Below, one piece after another: positions 51,766 through 60,455 of a stretch of DNA of 64,000 nt. Both the position numbers and the translations under genes were made by a program. The notes under the pieces were generated by a model. It was not told the origin of the DNA. It was given only the letters and a program-made list of their open reading frames with translations, and ran no database searches. Origin of the DNA: an uncultured Clostridia bacterium. GTDB taxonomy: Bacteria; Bacillota; Clostridia; Oscillospirales; Acutalibacteraceae. Position 1 is the stretch's first letter; the number at the start of each line of letters is the position of its first letter. The stretch is taken from contig CANQUV010000012.1 in the NCBI GenBank assembly GCA_947627135.1, positions 1-64,000 of the forward strand, given 5' to 3'.

Positions 51766-52773
51766 ATGAAAAGTAATAACATTAATGTTGATACTAGTTG
51801 GTTAATATCAGTTATTATTCCTGTGTATAATAAGGAAAAGCATATTAAAAAATGTATTGACAGTGTTTTAAACCAAAGTTATCAAAATTTTGAGATAATA
51901 TTGGTTGATGATGGTTCATTTGATAATTCCGGCAAAATATTGGACGATTACTTAAAAAAAGATGAAAGAATTAAGGTTTTTCATATTGAAAACGGGGGAG
52001 TATTAGCAGCAAGAAATTTTGGAGTTAAAAAATCAAATGGAGAATTTATATCTTTTATTGATGCAGATGACACAGTTGAACCAGAATATTTAGAAAAACT
52101 ACTCGATATTTTATTGGTTAATAAATGCGATATTTCACAGTGTAATTATTCTAATGTTTTAGAAGATATAAAAACACCTGTTTCCAATAGCGGTGAAATA
52201 TTAATACAAAACTCTGATGAAGCAATTGAATATTTATTGTTAGGGAAAAAATATGTTGTTGGGTTATGGCCTAAATTATATAAAAGAGAGCTTTTTTATA
52301 ATATTTCGGAATATAGAGATATAAAAGTACATGAAGATTATATAGTTAATTTTTCTGCATTTCAAAATGCTAAAAAAACAGCTTTTATTGATTTGCCGTT
52401 ATATAATTATTATAATAATGAAGATAGTGTTACTCATTTAATAAACAGAGTAAAGTTTTGTCAGGATGTAAAATTTGTATCAAAGTTGGTTTTAGAAAAA
52501 AGTAAAAATAAACCCTATGAAAAGCTTGCACTTGCACGGTATCAAAAAAGTTATTTGTCTTTATATAATTCAATGCTTTCAGATAATAAAGTAGGTAAAG
52601 AAGAAAAGCAAAAATGCTTAAATGAACTTAAAAGCATATATAAGGGTGATAACTTATATAATTCAAAAGAAAAATTTAAAGCTATGATATTTATATATAC
52701 ACCGTTTATATATAAAATAGGTTTTAGGTTTTATGATAAAATAAGAAAGAAAAAATTAGATCCTGAACAATAA
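51766..52773 (+). CDS. GT2-family glycosyltransferase
   Basis: 335 residues from ATG 51766 (GGAG 7 bases before); the listed TTG is part of the ribosome site. The GT-A domain is clear: VIIPVYNKEKHIKKCIDSVLNQSYQNFEIILVDDGSFDNSG and YISFIDADD-type DxD (FISFIDADDTVE). The KVHEDYIVNF segment contains the likely catalytic base. The C-terminal 100 residues are basic, without membrane helices. Confidence 0.9.
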   Translation: MKSNNINVDTSWLISVIIPVYNKEKHIKKCIDSVLNQSYQNFEIILVDDGSFDNSGKILDDYLKKDERIKVFHIENGGVLAARNFGVKKSNGEFISFIDADDTVEPEYLEKLLDILLVNKCDISQCNYSNVLEDIKTPVSNSGEILIQNSDEAIEYLLLGKKYVVGLWPKLYKRELFYNISEYRDIKVHEDYIVNFSAFQNAKKTAFIDLPLYNYYNNEDSVTHLINRVKFCQDVKFVSKLVLEKSKNKPYEKLALARYQKSYLSLYNSMLSDNKVGKEEKQKCLNELKSIYKGDNLYNSKEKFKAMIFIYTPFIYKIGFRFYDKIRKKKLDPEQ

Positions 52774-52782
52774 GAGGAAGAT

Positions 52783-53754
52783 ATGAAAGAAAAAATTAGT
52801 GTTATAGTTCCAATATACAAAGTTGAAAAGTATCTTTTAAAATGTGTTGAAAGTCTAATTAACCAAACATACAAAAACCTTGAGATCATACTTGTAGATG
52901 ACGGTTCACCTGATAAATGTCCGCAAATTTGTGATGAATATGCTCAAAAAGATAATCGAATTAAGGTTATACATAAAGAAAACGGCGGACTTTCCGATGC
53001 AAGAAATGCAGGAATGAAAATTGCAACAGGTGAATATATAAGCTTTATCGACAGTGATGATTGGGTAAATACAGATATGTATCAGTATATGTTAAAAGAA
53101 GCATTATTACATAATGCTGATATTGTAGAATGTAATATTTATAACGCTTTTGAAGACAAAACAGAAAAATATAATACTGATCATTATGCAATATATAATA
53201 ATAATTATGATATAATGAAAGCATATATTAAGGATTATAATATCAAAACTGTTGTATGGAATAAATTATATAAAAAATCATTAATTAAAGATATTCCTTT
53301 TGAATTTGGTAAATATAACGAAGATGAATTTTTTACTTATCAGGTTTTATCAAGGGCAAATTTTTTAATACATATTGACAATTATTACTATTATTACAGG
53401 CAAAGAAGCGGTAGTATAATGGGTAGCAGTTATTCATTAAAAAAGTTAGATTCTTTAGAGGCTGCATTAATTCGTACAAACTTTATAAAAGTTAATTATC
53501 CTGATTTGTATTTTTATCAATTGAAATACACTACTTTTTTGTGTATTGGACACTATCAAGAAATCCTTAAGAATAAAAATTTAGACCAAGATAAAAAATC
53601 CCGAAAGCTTATAGAAAAATATCGTAAAAAGTTAAAATGGAAAATTAGTGATTTAAAGAAAATAAAATTTTCGTTAAGAGTTTTTGTTGTTTTATCAAGT
53701 ATTTCATTAAATTTTTGTGCGAATCTTAGAAATTTATTTAATTTGGGAGAATAG
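52783..53754 (+). CDS. GT2-family glycosyltransferase
   Basis: 323 residues, a GT-A inverting enzyme with VIVPIYKVEKYLLKCVESLINQTYKNLEIILVDDGSPDKCP, ENGGLSDARNAGM and YISFIDSDDWV. The KYNEDEFFTYQVL segment has the acidic pair usual for this group. It is close in sequence to the decayed copy at 54807-55333. GAGGAAG precedes the ATG. Confidence 0.92.
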   Translation: MKEKISVIVPIYKVEKYLLKCVESLINQTYKNLEIILVDDGSPDKCPQICDEYAQKDNRIKVIHKENGGLSDARNAGMKIATGEYISFIDSDDWVNTDMYQYMLKEALLHNADIVECNIYNAFEDKTEKYNTDHYAIYNNNYDIMKAYIKDYNIKTVVWNKLYKKSLIKDIPFEFGKYNEDEFFTYQVLSRANFLIHIDNYYYYYRQRSGSIMGSSYSLKKLDSLEAALIRTNFIKVNYPDLYFYQLKYTTFLCIGHYQEILKNKNLDQDKKSRKLIEKYRKKLKWKISDLKKIKFSLRVFVVLSSISLNFCANLRNLFNLGE

Positions 53755-53759
53755 ATTAT

Positions 53760-54740
53760 ATGTCTAATTTTTTAAAGCGTTTTTCAAAAAGGATGAGAAT
53801 ATTAGGTACAGATTTAAAAAGAGATATTTTTAATTTTCCAATGAATATTACATTTGTAAATTTATTAAAAAATATTTCAAGTATAAAAGGACCTTTTGAA
53901 AAAATATATAATTGGTGTGAAAATAAAAGAGATAACCAGATTTTAGATTATCTTTATAAAACAAATAAAAATGTTTTTGATAAGTATAAAGATTTATCTG
54001 ATTCAGGGGTACCGTCAAGTGATAAATATATTTGGATATGTTGGTTTCAAGGGGAAGAGACAGCACCTACACTAGTTAAAAAGTGTATAGCATCGATAAA
54101 AAAACATGCCCAAGATTATAAGGTTATTATAATAGATGAAACGAATATCAGTAATTATATTAAATTACCAAAGGTGATATTAAATAAATATAATTCAGGA
54201 AATATTAGTAAGGCACATTTTTCAGATATATTAAGGACAAAATTAATTAATACATACGGAGGACTTTGGTTAGATGCAACAATTTTTTGCACTAAAAGTA
54301 TTCCAGATGAAATATTTAATTATAGTTTTTTTACTTGTAAAAGTCCTATAAAAAAGTGTAAATATATTTCAGAGTATCAATGGACTACTTTTGTTTTAGG
54401 AGGTAAAAAAAACAGTATATTTTATAAATTTATGAGTGATTTTTATGATTCTTATTGGTTAAAAAATAAAGTTGCAATTGATTATCTTTTTATGGATTAT
54501 GTTATTGCATTAGCTAAAAAACATATTAAGGCTATTAATGAATTAATAGAAAAGGTTCCTATAAACAATTTGTTAAGAGATGAAATACAGGCTGTTTTTG
54601 ATGAACCGTTTGAAATAGAAAAGTATAATCAATTTTTAAATAGTGATACTTACTTATTTAAACTTTCTTGGAGAATGAATTTTAAAAAACTTACTGAAGA
54701 TGGTAAAGAAACATTTTATGGATATTTCATTAATAATTAA
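53760..54740 (+). CDS. Capsular polysaccharide synthesis glycosyltransferase (Caps_synth / GT32-like)
   Basis: A 326-residue protein of the Caps_synth family (PF05704). Typical motifs are IWICWFQGEETAPTLVKKCIASIKKH, HFSDILRTKLINTYGGLWLDATIFCTK (the DxD-like LDAT) and QWTTFVLGGKKNSIFYKFM. These enzymes add hexose residues to capsule repeat units. Codon use is as AT-rich as its neighbours. It overlaps nothing and lies 5 bases after the previous gene. Confidence 0.88.
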   Translation: MSNFLKRFSKRMRILGTDLKRDIFNFPMNITFVNLLKNISSIKGPFEKIYNWCENKRDNQILDYLYKTNKNVFDKYKDLSDSGVPSSDKYIWICWFQGEETAPTLVKKCIASIKKHAQDYKVIIIDETNISNYIKLPKVILNKYNSGNISKAHFSDILRTKLINTYGGLWLDATIFCTKSIPDEIFNYSFFTCKSPIKKCKYISEYQWTTFVLGGKKNSIFYKFMSDFYDSYWLKNKVAIDYLFMDYVIALAKKHIKAINELIEKVPINNLLRDEIQAVFDEPFEIEKYNQFLNSDTYLFKLSWRMNFKKLTEDGKETFYGYFINN

Positions 54741-54806
54741 TGAATTAAAATAAGTGGGTTAAATTTATTTATATGTGAAAACATATTTATGAAGAAGGGT
54801 TATGAA

Positions 54807-55333
54807 ATGTCTAAAGTTAGTGTAATTGTGCCTGTTTATAAAGTAGAAAACGTATTGAAATAATACTTATAAATGACGGTTTACCTAATAAATATTTAAA
54901 AATAAGTGATGAATATGATAAAAATTATCATCAAATTATTTGGATAGTTAAAAAAGTATCAATTTTATCTGAATCATATTATAATTATGTACAACGAGAA
55001 AACAGCATTATGGGTCAATTTTATTCCGAAAAAAGACTGGATGCTTTAGATGCTTGTGAAAAAAGATGTATATACTTAAAACAAAATATACCGCAGCTTT
55101 ACGATTTATCTCTTTATGTTTATATGGGTAATTGTATGTATCATTTACAGCAGGCAATAATTACAAAGTCAGATAAAAAAATAACAGATAATATAATAAA
55201 AAGAATACCCTTCAGAAAAAACGGTAATGTTTTTAAAGCTGTAGTTGGTAAACAGGCCAAATGGTTAAAACTGTTTTTTATATATCCTGTGTTTACTTGT
55301 AAGATTAGAAATAAATTAGGAATTGGGATGTAA
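54807..55333 (+). pseudogene. Decayed GT2 glycosyltransferase
   Basis: Begins MSKVSVIVPVYKVENVLK and then hits a stop; the middle of the GT-A domain is largely deleted. A later frame (ORF 55010-55333) carries the C-terminal part, YYNYVQRENSIMGQFYSEKRLDALDACEKRCIYLKQN, which matches the C-terminal region of the GT2 gene at 52783 (YYYRQRSGSIMGSSYSLKKLDSLEAALIRTNFIK). It is an inactive remnant, so the 107-residue ORF should not be called a gene. Confidence 0.88.
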
Positions 55334-55335
55334 AT

Positions 55336-56427
55336 ATGAAAAAAGTAATGATTGTATTCGGCACTCGTCCCGAAGCGATTAAAATGTGTCCGCTTGTAAA
55401 TGAATTAAAAACAAGAAATAAAATAATAACGAAAGTTTGTGTTACAGGTCAGCATCGTCAAATGCTTGATCAGGTTTTACAAATTTTTAATGTTGTTCCC
55501 GATTACGATCTTTCTATTATGAAAGATAAGCAGACTTTATTTGATATTACAAATAGTATTCTTAATGGAATTAAAGAAATTCTTGATAAGGAAAAACCTG
55601 ATGTAGTACTTGTTCATGGAGATACATCGACTACCTTTGTTACTTCTCTTGCTTGTTTTTATTTACAAATACCTGTGGGACATGTGGAAGCAGGATTGCG
55701 CACATACAATATTTATTCACCTTATCCTGAAGAATTTAACAGACAAGCTGTTGGAATTATTGCAAAATATCATTTTGCACCTACTGAACTTTCAAAAAAC
55801 AATTTAATCAAAGAAGGTAAAAAAACGGATAGTATTTATGTGACAGGTAATACAGCAATTGACGCATTAAAAACAACTGTAAGAGAAGATTATAGACATC
55901 CAGAACTTGAATGGGCAAAAGACAGCAGACTTATTATGTTGACAGCTCATAGAAGAGAAAATCTCGGAGAACCTATGCATAATATGTTTAGGGCAATACG
56001 CAGAATTGTCGATGAAACACCGGATGTTAAGGTTATTTATCCAATTCACATGAATCCCATAGTGAGAAAGGCTGCAGATGAAGAACTCGGTAATGATGAT
56101 AGAATACATATTATAGAACCGCTTGACGTTCTGGATTTTCATAATTTTTTATCAAGAAGCTATTTGATTTTAACAGATAGCGGAGGAATTCAAGAGGAAG
56201 CTCCTTCACTTGGTAAGCCGGTGCTTGTTATGAGGGATACTACCGAGCGGCCAGAAGGAATAAAAGCGGGTACATTAAAGCTTGTTGGTACTAATGCAAA
56301 GGTTATTTATAATGAATTTAAGAAGCTTTTAAATAACGAAAATGAATACGAGAAAATGAGTAAAGCTTCAAATCCTTATGGAGACGGTTTTGCTTGTAAA
56401 AGAATAGCAGATGTGTTGGAGGAGTAA
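55336..56427 (+). CDS. wecB: UDP-N-acetylglucosamine 2-epimerase (non-hydrolysing)
   Basis: 363 residues. The enzyme interconverts UDP-GlcNAc and UDP-ManNAc. Family motifs are complete: MIVFGTRPEAIKMCPL, LVHGDTSTTF, VGHVEAGLRTYN, PEEFNRQ, TAHRRENLG and TDSGGIQEEAPSLGKPVLVMRDTTERPEG. It supplies ManNAc for the polysaccharide, or a ManNAc precursor for a nonulosonic acid. The gene sits 2 bases after the decayed GT2 remnant and 3 bases before an intact GT2 gene. Confidence 0.95.
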   Translation: MKKVMIVFGTRPEAIKMCPLVNELKTRNKIITKVCVTGQHRQMLDQVLQIFNVVPDYDLSIMKDKQTLFDITNSILNGIKEILDKEKPDVVLVHGDTSTTFVTSLACFYLQIPVGHVEAGLRTYNIYSPYPEEFNRQAVGIIAKYHFAPTELSKNNLIKEGKKTDSIYVTGNTAIDALKTTVREDYRHPELEWAKDSRLIMLTAHRRENLGEPMHNMFRAIRRIVDETPDVKVIYPIHMNPIVRKAADEELGNDDRIHIIEPLDVLDFHNFLSRSYLILTDSGGIQEEAPSLGKPVLVMRDTTERPEGIKAGTLKLVGTNAKVIYNEFKKLLNNENEYEKMSKASNPYGDGFACKRIADVLEE

Positions 56428-56430
56428 TTC

Positions 56431-57309
56431 ATGGATTTAAATAAGTTAGTATCAATAGTTTTACCAATATATAATGGCGAAAAATATATGCGTTTGAGTA
56501 TAGAGAGCATTATAAACCAGACATATAAAAATTGGGAACTTATCATTATTGATGACTGTTCAACCGATGACACGGCAAAAATTGCAAATGAATATGTAGA
56601 AAAAGATGAAAGAATTAAATATTATAAAAATGAAGTAAATCTTAGGCTTCCAAAGGGGCTTAACAAGGGGTTTTCGCTATCAAAAGGATGCTATTTAACA
56701 TGGACTTCTGATGATAATTTATATTTACCAAATGCCATTGAAAAAATGGTAAAAACTTTACAAAACCAACAAACAGATTTTGTGTTTGCAGATTGTGATA
56801 TTATTGATGAAAACGGAAAAATCATTGAAATTATAAAAGCACCAAAAGACTATAAAAGTTCCATTATTGGTGGAAATTATGTTGGTGCATGTTTTATGTA
56901 TACAAGAAAAGTATATAATACGATTGGAGACTATAATCCGAAAAATTTTTTAGTTGAAGATTATGATTATTGGTTAAAAATTTTTGCTAGGTTTGAAATA
57001 TCAAATATACCGGAAGTATTGTATCAATATAGATGGCATGACGGTGCTTTAACAAGTACAGAAAAAAGAGAAAAAATAAATGATGTTTGTGAAAAAGTAT
57101 TATTAGATAACATACATTTATTCGGCAAACTTAATTTAATGCAAAAATACTATTTTTATTCTCAATTAAATAGATTGAGAAATTGCAAGAAAAGTAAAAG
57201 TGATAGAAATTATTACAGGAACAAGGCAAAGATTTTAAGTTTTTATTATTTAATAAAAGTAAGAATTCCAAATAAGTTGTTAAGAATGTTTCATTTGAGC
57301 AGAGTTTAA
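56431..57309 (+). CDS. GT2-family glycosyltransferase
   Basis: 292 residues. The GT-A domain begins VSIVLPIYNGEKYMRLSIESIINQTYKNWELIIIDDCSTDDT. In place of the usual DxD stretch it reads LTWTSDDNLY. FLVEDYDYWLKIFARF is the acidic catalytic region. The last 60 residues are basic and amphipathic. Likely adds one sugar of the repeat unit; the donor is unknown. Confidence 0.9.
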   Translation: MDLNKLVSIVLPIYNGEKYMRLSIESIINQTYKNWELIIIDDCSTDDTAKIANEYVEKDERIKYYKNEVNLRLPKGLNKGFSLSKGCYLTWTSDDNLYLPNAIEKMVKTLQNQQTDFVFADCDIIDENGKIIEIIKAPKDYKSSIIGGNYVGACFMYTRKVYNTIGDYNPKNFLVEDYDYWLKIFARFEISNIPEVLYQYRWHDGALTSTEKREKINDVCEKVLLDNIHLFGKLNLMQKYYFYSQLNRLRNCKKSKSDRNYYRNKAKILSFYYLIKVRIPNKLLRMFHLSRV

Positions 57310-57375
57310 TAAAAATATATTTTTATTAAATTCTATTGAATATTTAGTGAAATAAAAAATTAATAAGGAGTAAAA

Positions 57376-58923
57376 ATGTCAACACAAAAAAGTCAGCTTA
57401 AACTGGGAGCTGTATTATCATATATAAATATGGCAATAGGTTCGTTAATACCTATGTTTTATACACCTATAATGTTAGGTTTTTTAGGTCAGGATGAATA
57501 TGGTTTATATAAATTAGCAAATAGTGTTACAAGTTATTTATCTTTAATTTCATTTGGTATTGGTTCTGCAACTGTAAGATATTTAACTATGTATCGTGCT
57601 GATAATGATAAAGACGGCGAAGAAAATATGTTTGGATTGTTTAACATAATTTTCTTTATTATTTCAGTTATTGCCTTAGTTACAGGTATTGTTATTGCAA
57701 TAAATATTGGAGTTGTTTATTCATCGTCACTATCTGCTCCGGAAATAAGCAAAATGCAAATTTTGTTGTTATTATTGGCTATAAATACTGCGTTAAGCTT
57801 TTTATTCTCACCTTATAATGCAGTTGTCAGCAGTCATGAAAGGTTTGTGTTTTTACAAATTATAAATATTATTACAACTGTTGTTGCTCCGATTGCCAAT
57901 ATAGTTGCTATGTATATGGGTTATGCATCGGTTGGTATAGTATGTTCCAGTTTGCTAATAAACATAATTGTTACAATAATTTATAATATTTATGTTCGGT
58001 CATCAATACACATAAGACCTAAATATAACAATATGCCGGTAAAAATATTAAAGGAACTTTTGATTTTTTCCTTTTGGATATTTGTTTCCAATATTGTAAA
58101 CCAATTATATAATGCCACCGATACATTAATTATTGGCGCTATTCCTTTGCTTGCAACTACAGGTGTTGCAATATATAATATAGGTTCAACATTCAATGGT
58201 ATGATGCTTAATTTTACTGTAGGTATTTCCTCTGTGCTGACAACAAGAACAAATATGCTTGTTTTTTCAGAAAAAACAAACTCTGAGTTAACAGATTGGA
58301 TGATAAAAGTCGGAAGAATTCAGAGCTATATTGTCGCAATTGTGTGTACGGGATTTATTGCATTTGGCAAGCAGTTTCTCGATCTTTGGGTAGGACCTTC
58401 TTATTGGGAGGCTTATTGGGTAGCAATATTAACTATGATTCCGGCGTGTATTCCATTGGTACAGGCCGTTGCTTTAAATATTATAATTGCTCAAAACAGA
58501 CATAGGTTCAGGTCGATAGTATATTTAATAATTGCAGTTGCAAATGTTGTTGGAACCATAATAGTAGTAAATAAATTTGGCATAATAGGAGCTGCAGCTG
58601 TAACAGGAATATGTGCAATTATCGGACAAACAATTATTATGAATATTTATTATTGGAAAAAAATAAAGTTAGAAATATTTAGATTTTGGAAAAGTGTTTT
58701 AAAAGTTTTTATTATTCCGATATTAATGTGTATTATTTCATTAATTATATTTAATTTCATTATTTTAGATAATTGGTTCACATTATTTATTGGCATTATA
58801 ATATATTCTGTTATTTTCATAGTATTAGAGTGGTTATTTGCAATGGATGATTATGAAAAGAATATATTTAAAGGTCCGGTAAATAAAATATTGAATTTAT
58901 TAAAAAGAAAAAATAGGAGTTAA
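57376..58923 (+). CDS. Wzx-type polysaccharide flippase
   Basis: A 515-residue MATE-like membrane protein with about 14 helices, of the MOP exporter superfamily. The N-terminal LGAVLSYINMAIGSLIPMFYTPIMLGFLGQDEYGLYKLANSVTSYLSL and the central NATDTLIIG are typical of Wzx proteins. It would flip the lipid-linked repeat unit across the membrane for the EpsG/Wzy-like polymerase. SD AAGGAG precedes the ATG. Confidence 0.92.
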   Translation: MSTQKSQLKLGAVLSYINMAIGSLIPMFYTPIMLGFLGQDEYGLYKLANSVTSYLSLISFGIGSATVRYLTMYRADNDKDGEENMFGLFNIIFFIISVIALVTGIVIAINIGVVYSSSLSAPEISKMQILLLLLAINTALSFLFSPYNAVVSSHERFVFLQIINIITTVVAPIANIVAMYMGYASVGIVCSSLLINIIVTIIYNIYVRSSIHIRPKYNNMPVKILKELLIFSFWIFVSNIVNQLYNATDTLIIGAIPLLATTGVAIYNIGSTFNGMMLNFTVGISSVLTTRTNMLVFSEKTNSELTDWMIKVGRIQSYIVAIVCTGFIAFGKQFLDLWVGPSYWEAYWVAILTMIPACIPLVQAVALNIIIAQNRHRFRSIVYLIIAVANVVGTIIVVNKFGIIGAAAVTGICAIIGQTIIMNIYYWKKIKLEIFRFWKSVLKVFIIPILMCIISLIIFNFIILDNWFTLFIGIIIYSVIFIVLEWLFAMDDYEKNIFKGPVNKILNLLKRKNRS

Positions 58924-58928
58924 TATTT

Positions 58929-59711
58929 ATGCAGCTGATGAAATCTATAATTGCAAAAAGACAAACTTTTTTGTTAAAACATTTTAAAGGAAGTAAATAT
59001 GCGAGGAAATTAAGAAAACTTAAAAATATACATAAAGGTGAAATTTGTTTTATAATTGGAAATGGACCAAGTTTAAAAACGGATGACCTTGAAAAGTTAA
59101 AAGCTTTTAACATAGATACATTTGCTGCAAACAGAATATATAAAATATTTGATAAAACATTATGGAAACCCACATACTTTTCATGTGAAGATCCAATTAT
59201 AATAAAAGATATAGAAAAAGATATAAATAAAATAGATTGTAAATACAAGTTTATTCCCATTAATTTAAAATGGGATTTAGGTATAGATATAAAAAATGCT
59301 TATTATATTAATATGACCTATAATAAAAATGATAATATTAATAAAAATCTTGATGAAAGAATTACTTGTAGTGGTACGGTAACTATAACTTCTATTCAAT
59401 TGGCAGCATATATGGGATATAAAGAAATATATTTACTGGGAGTAGATCACAACTACTCTAAAATGATAAACGAACAAGGTCAAGTTGTTGAAGATAAAAC
59501 TGTTAAAAATTATTTTGACGATAGTTATGATAACGGCATAAAGGATGAATTGGTACATAATATGGATGAGGCAACCAAATCTTTTTATAAAACTAAAATT
59601 TTTTATGAGAAAAACAATGTAAAAATATATAACGCAACCCGAGGTGGAAAATTAGAAGTTTTTCCAAGAGTAGATATAGATAAATTCTTTGAGGAGATGT
59701 CAGGAAAATGA
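58929..59711 (+). CDS. DUF115/Maf-like protein, candidate CMP-sugar transferase
   Basis: 260 residues. The core is CFIIGNGPSLKTDDLEKLKAFNIDTFAANRIY, a nucleotide-binding loop shared by DUF115 (MptE-like, Maf) proteins and resembling GT42 sialyltransferases. CSGTVTITSIQLAAYMGYKEIYLLGVDHNYS is the second conserved block. Maf proteins of this fold transfer CMP-activated nonulosonic acids to flagellin. Here the next gene encodes a CMP-sugar synthetase and overlaps it by four bases, so a transferase for a CMP-linked ulosonic acid is a reasonable inference. It is not proven by sequence. Confidence 0.72.
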   Translation: MQLMKSIIAKRQTFLLKHFKGSKYARKLRKLKNIHKGEICFIIGNGPSLKTDDLEKLKAFNIDTFAANRIYKIFDKTLWKPTYFSCEDPIIIKDIEKDINKIDCKYKFIPINLKWDLGIDIKNAYYINMTYNKNDNINKNLDERITCSGTVTITSIQLAAYMGYKEIYLLGVDHNYSKMINEQGQVVEDKTVKNYFDDSYDNGIKDELVHNMDEATKSFYKTKIFYEKNNVKIYNATRGGKLEVFPRVDIDKFFEEMSGK

Positions 59712-60439
59712 AGATTATTGCAGTAATACCATCGAGGTATGGTTCATCAAGATTTCCGGGTAAACCTCTTGAAGATATTTGTGGTAGACCTATGCTTTGG
59801 TGGGTTTATAATCAGGTAAGTAAAGCCAAAGGAATAGATGAAATAGTAGTTGCGACAGATAACCAAAAAATATTTGATGTTTGTAAAGAAAATCAGATGA
59901 ATGTTATGATGACATCGATTGAGCATTCAACTCCTACTGACAGATTATATGAGGTTTCTACTAAAACTGACGGAGATGTTTACCTTTTTGTAGGAGGGGA
60001 CGAGCCTTTGATAGATCCTGCATCTATTGAAGCACTTATTCCGAAAAGTGATGTGCCTGAAATGTATGTTGCAAATGCTATGACTACTATAAAAACAGCA
60101 CCGGAAGTAATAGATTTTACAAATATAAAAGTAGTTGTAAATGAAAAAAATATCGGACTTTATACATCAAGAAGTCCGTTGCCGTATCCAAAGGGCGGAT
60201 TAGACTTTGAATACAAAAAATTTGTTGGTATTGGTGCCTTTTCAAGAAAGGCGTTAGATTTTTATTATCATACTCCAAAAGGGAAAATGGAAAAAATTGA
60301 GGAATGTGATTTAATGAGGTTTATTGAACATCAAATTCCTGTACACTTTTTTGATGTTGAATGTAGAAACATATCAGTTGATACTCCAAAAGACTTGGAA
60401 AAAGTCAGGAAACTGATGGCAGAGAAACTTAAAAAATAA
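59708..60439 (+). CDS. KdsB-like CMP-sugar synthetase (3-deoxy-manno-octulosonate cytidylyltransferase family)
   Basis: 243 residues, the size of KdsB. The CTP-binding motif AVIPSRYGSSRFPGKPLEDICGRPMLWWVYNQ, VVATDNQKIFDVC, and VGGDEPLIDP are KdsB signatures. KdsB activates Kdo with CMP for Gram-negative LPS or capsule. A copy in a Gram-positive capsule locus implies a Kdo-like ulosonic acid in this polymer. No KdsA homologue is visible; an HMGL-type aldolase follows instead. It could use another 3-deoxy acid. Confidence 0.88.
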   Translation: MKIIAVIPSRYGSSRFPGKPLEDICGRPMLWWVYNQVSKAKGIDEIVVATDNQKIFDVCKENQMNVMMTSIEHSTPTDRLYEVSTKTDGDVYLFVGGDEPLIDPASIEALIPKSDVPEMYVANAMTTIKTAPEVIDFTNIKVVVNEKNIGLYTSRSPLPYPKGGLDFEYKKFVGIGAFSRKALDFYYHTPKGKMEKIEECDLMRFIEHQIPVHFFDVECRNISVDTPKDLEKVRKLMAEKLKK

Positions 60440-60455
60440 AAAATCGGTGGTAAAA

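Noticed and set aside
55010-55333. 107-residue ORF as a gene
   Set aside because: It is the C-terminal piece of a decayed GT2 gene; the N-terminal piece and stops are visible just upstream.
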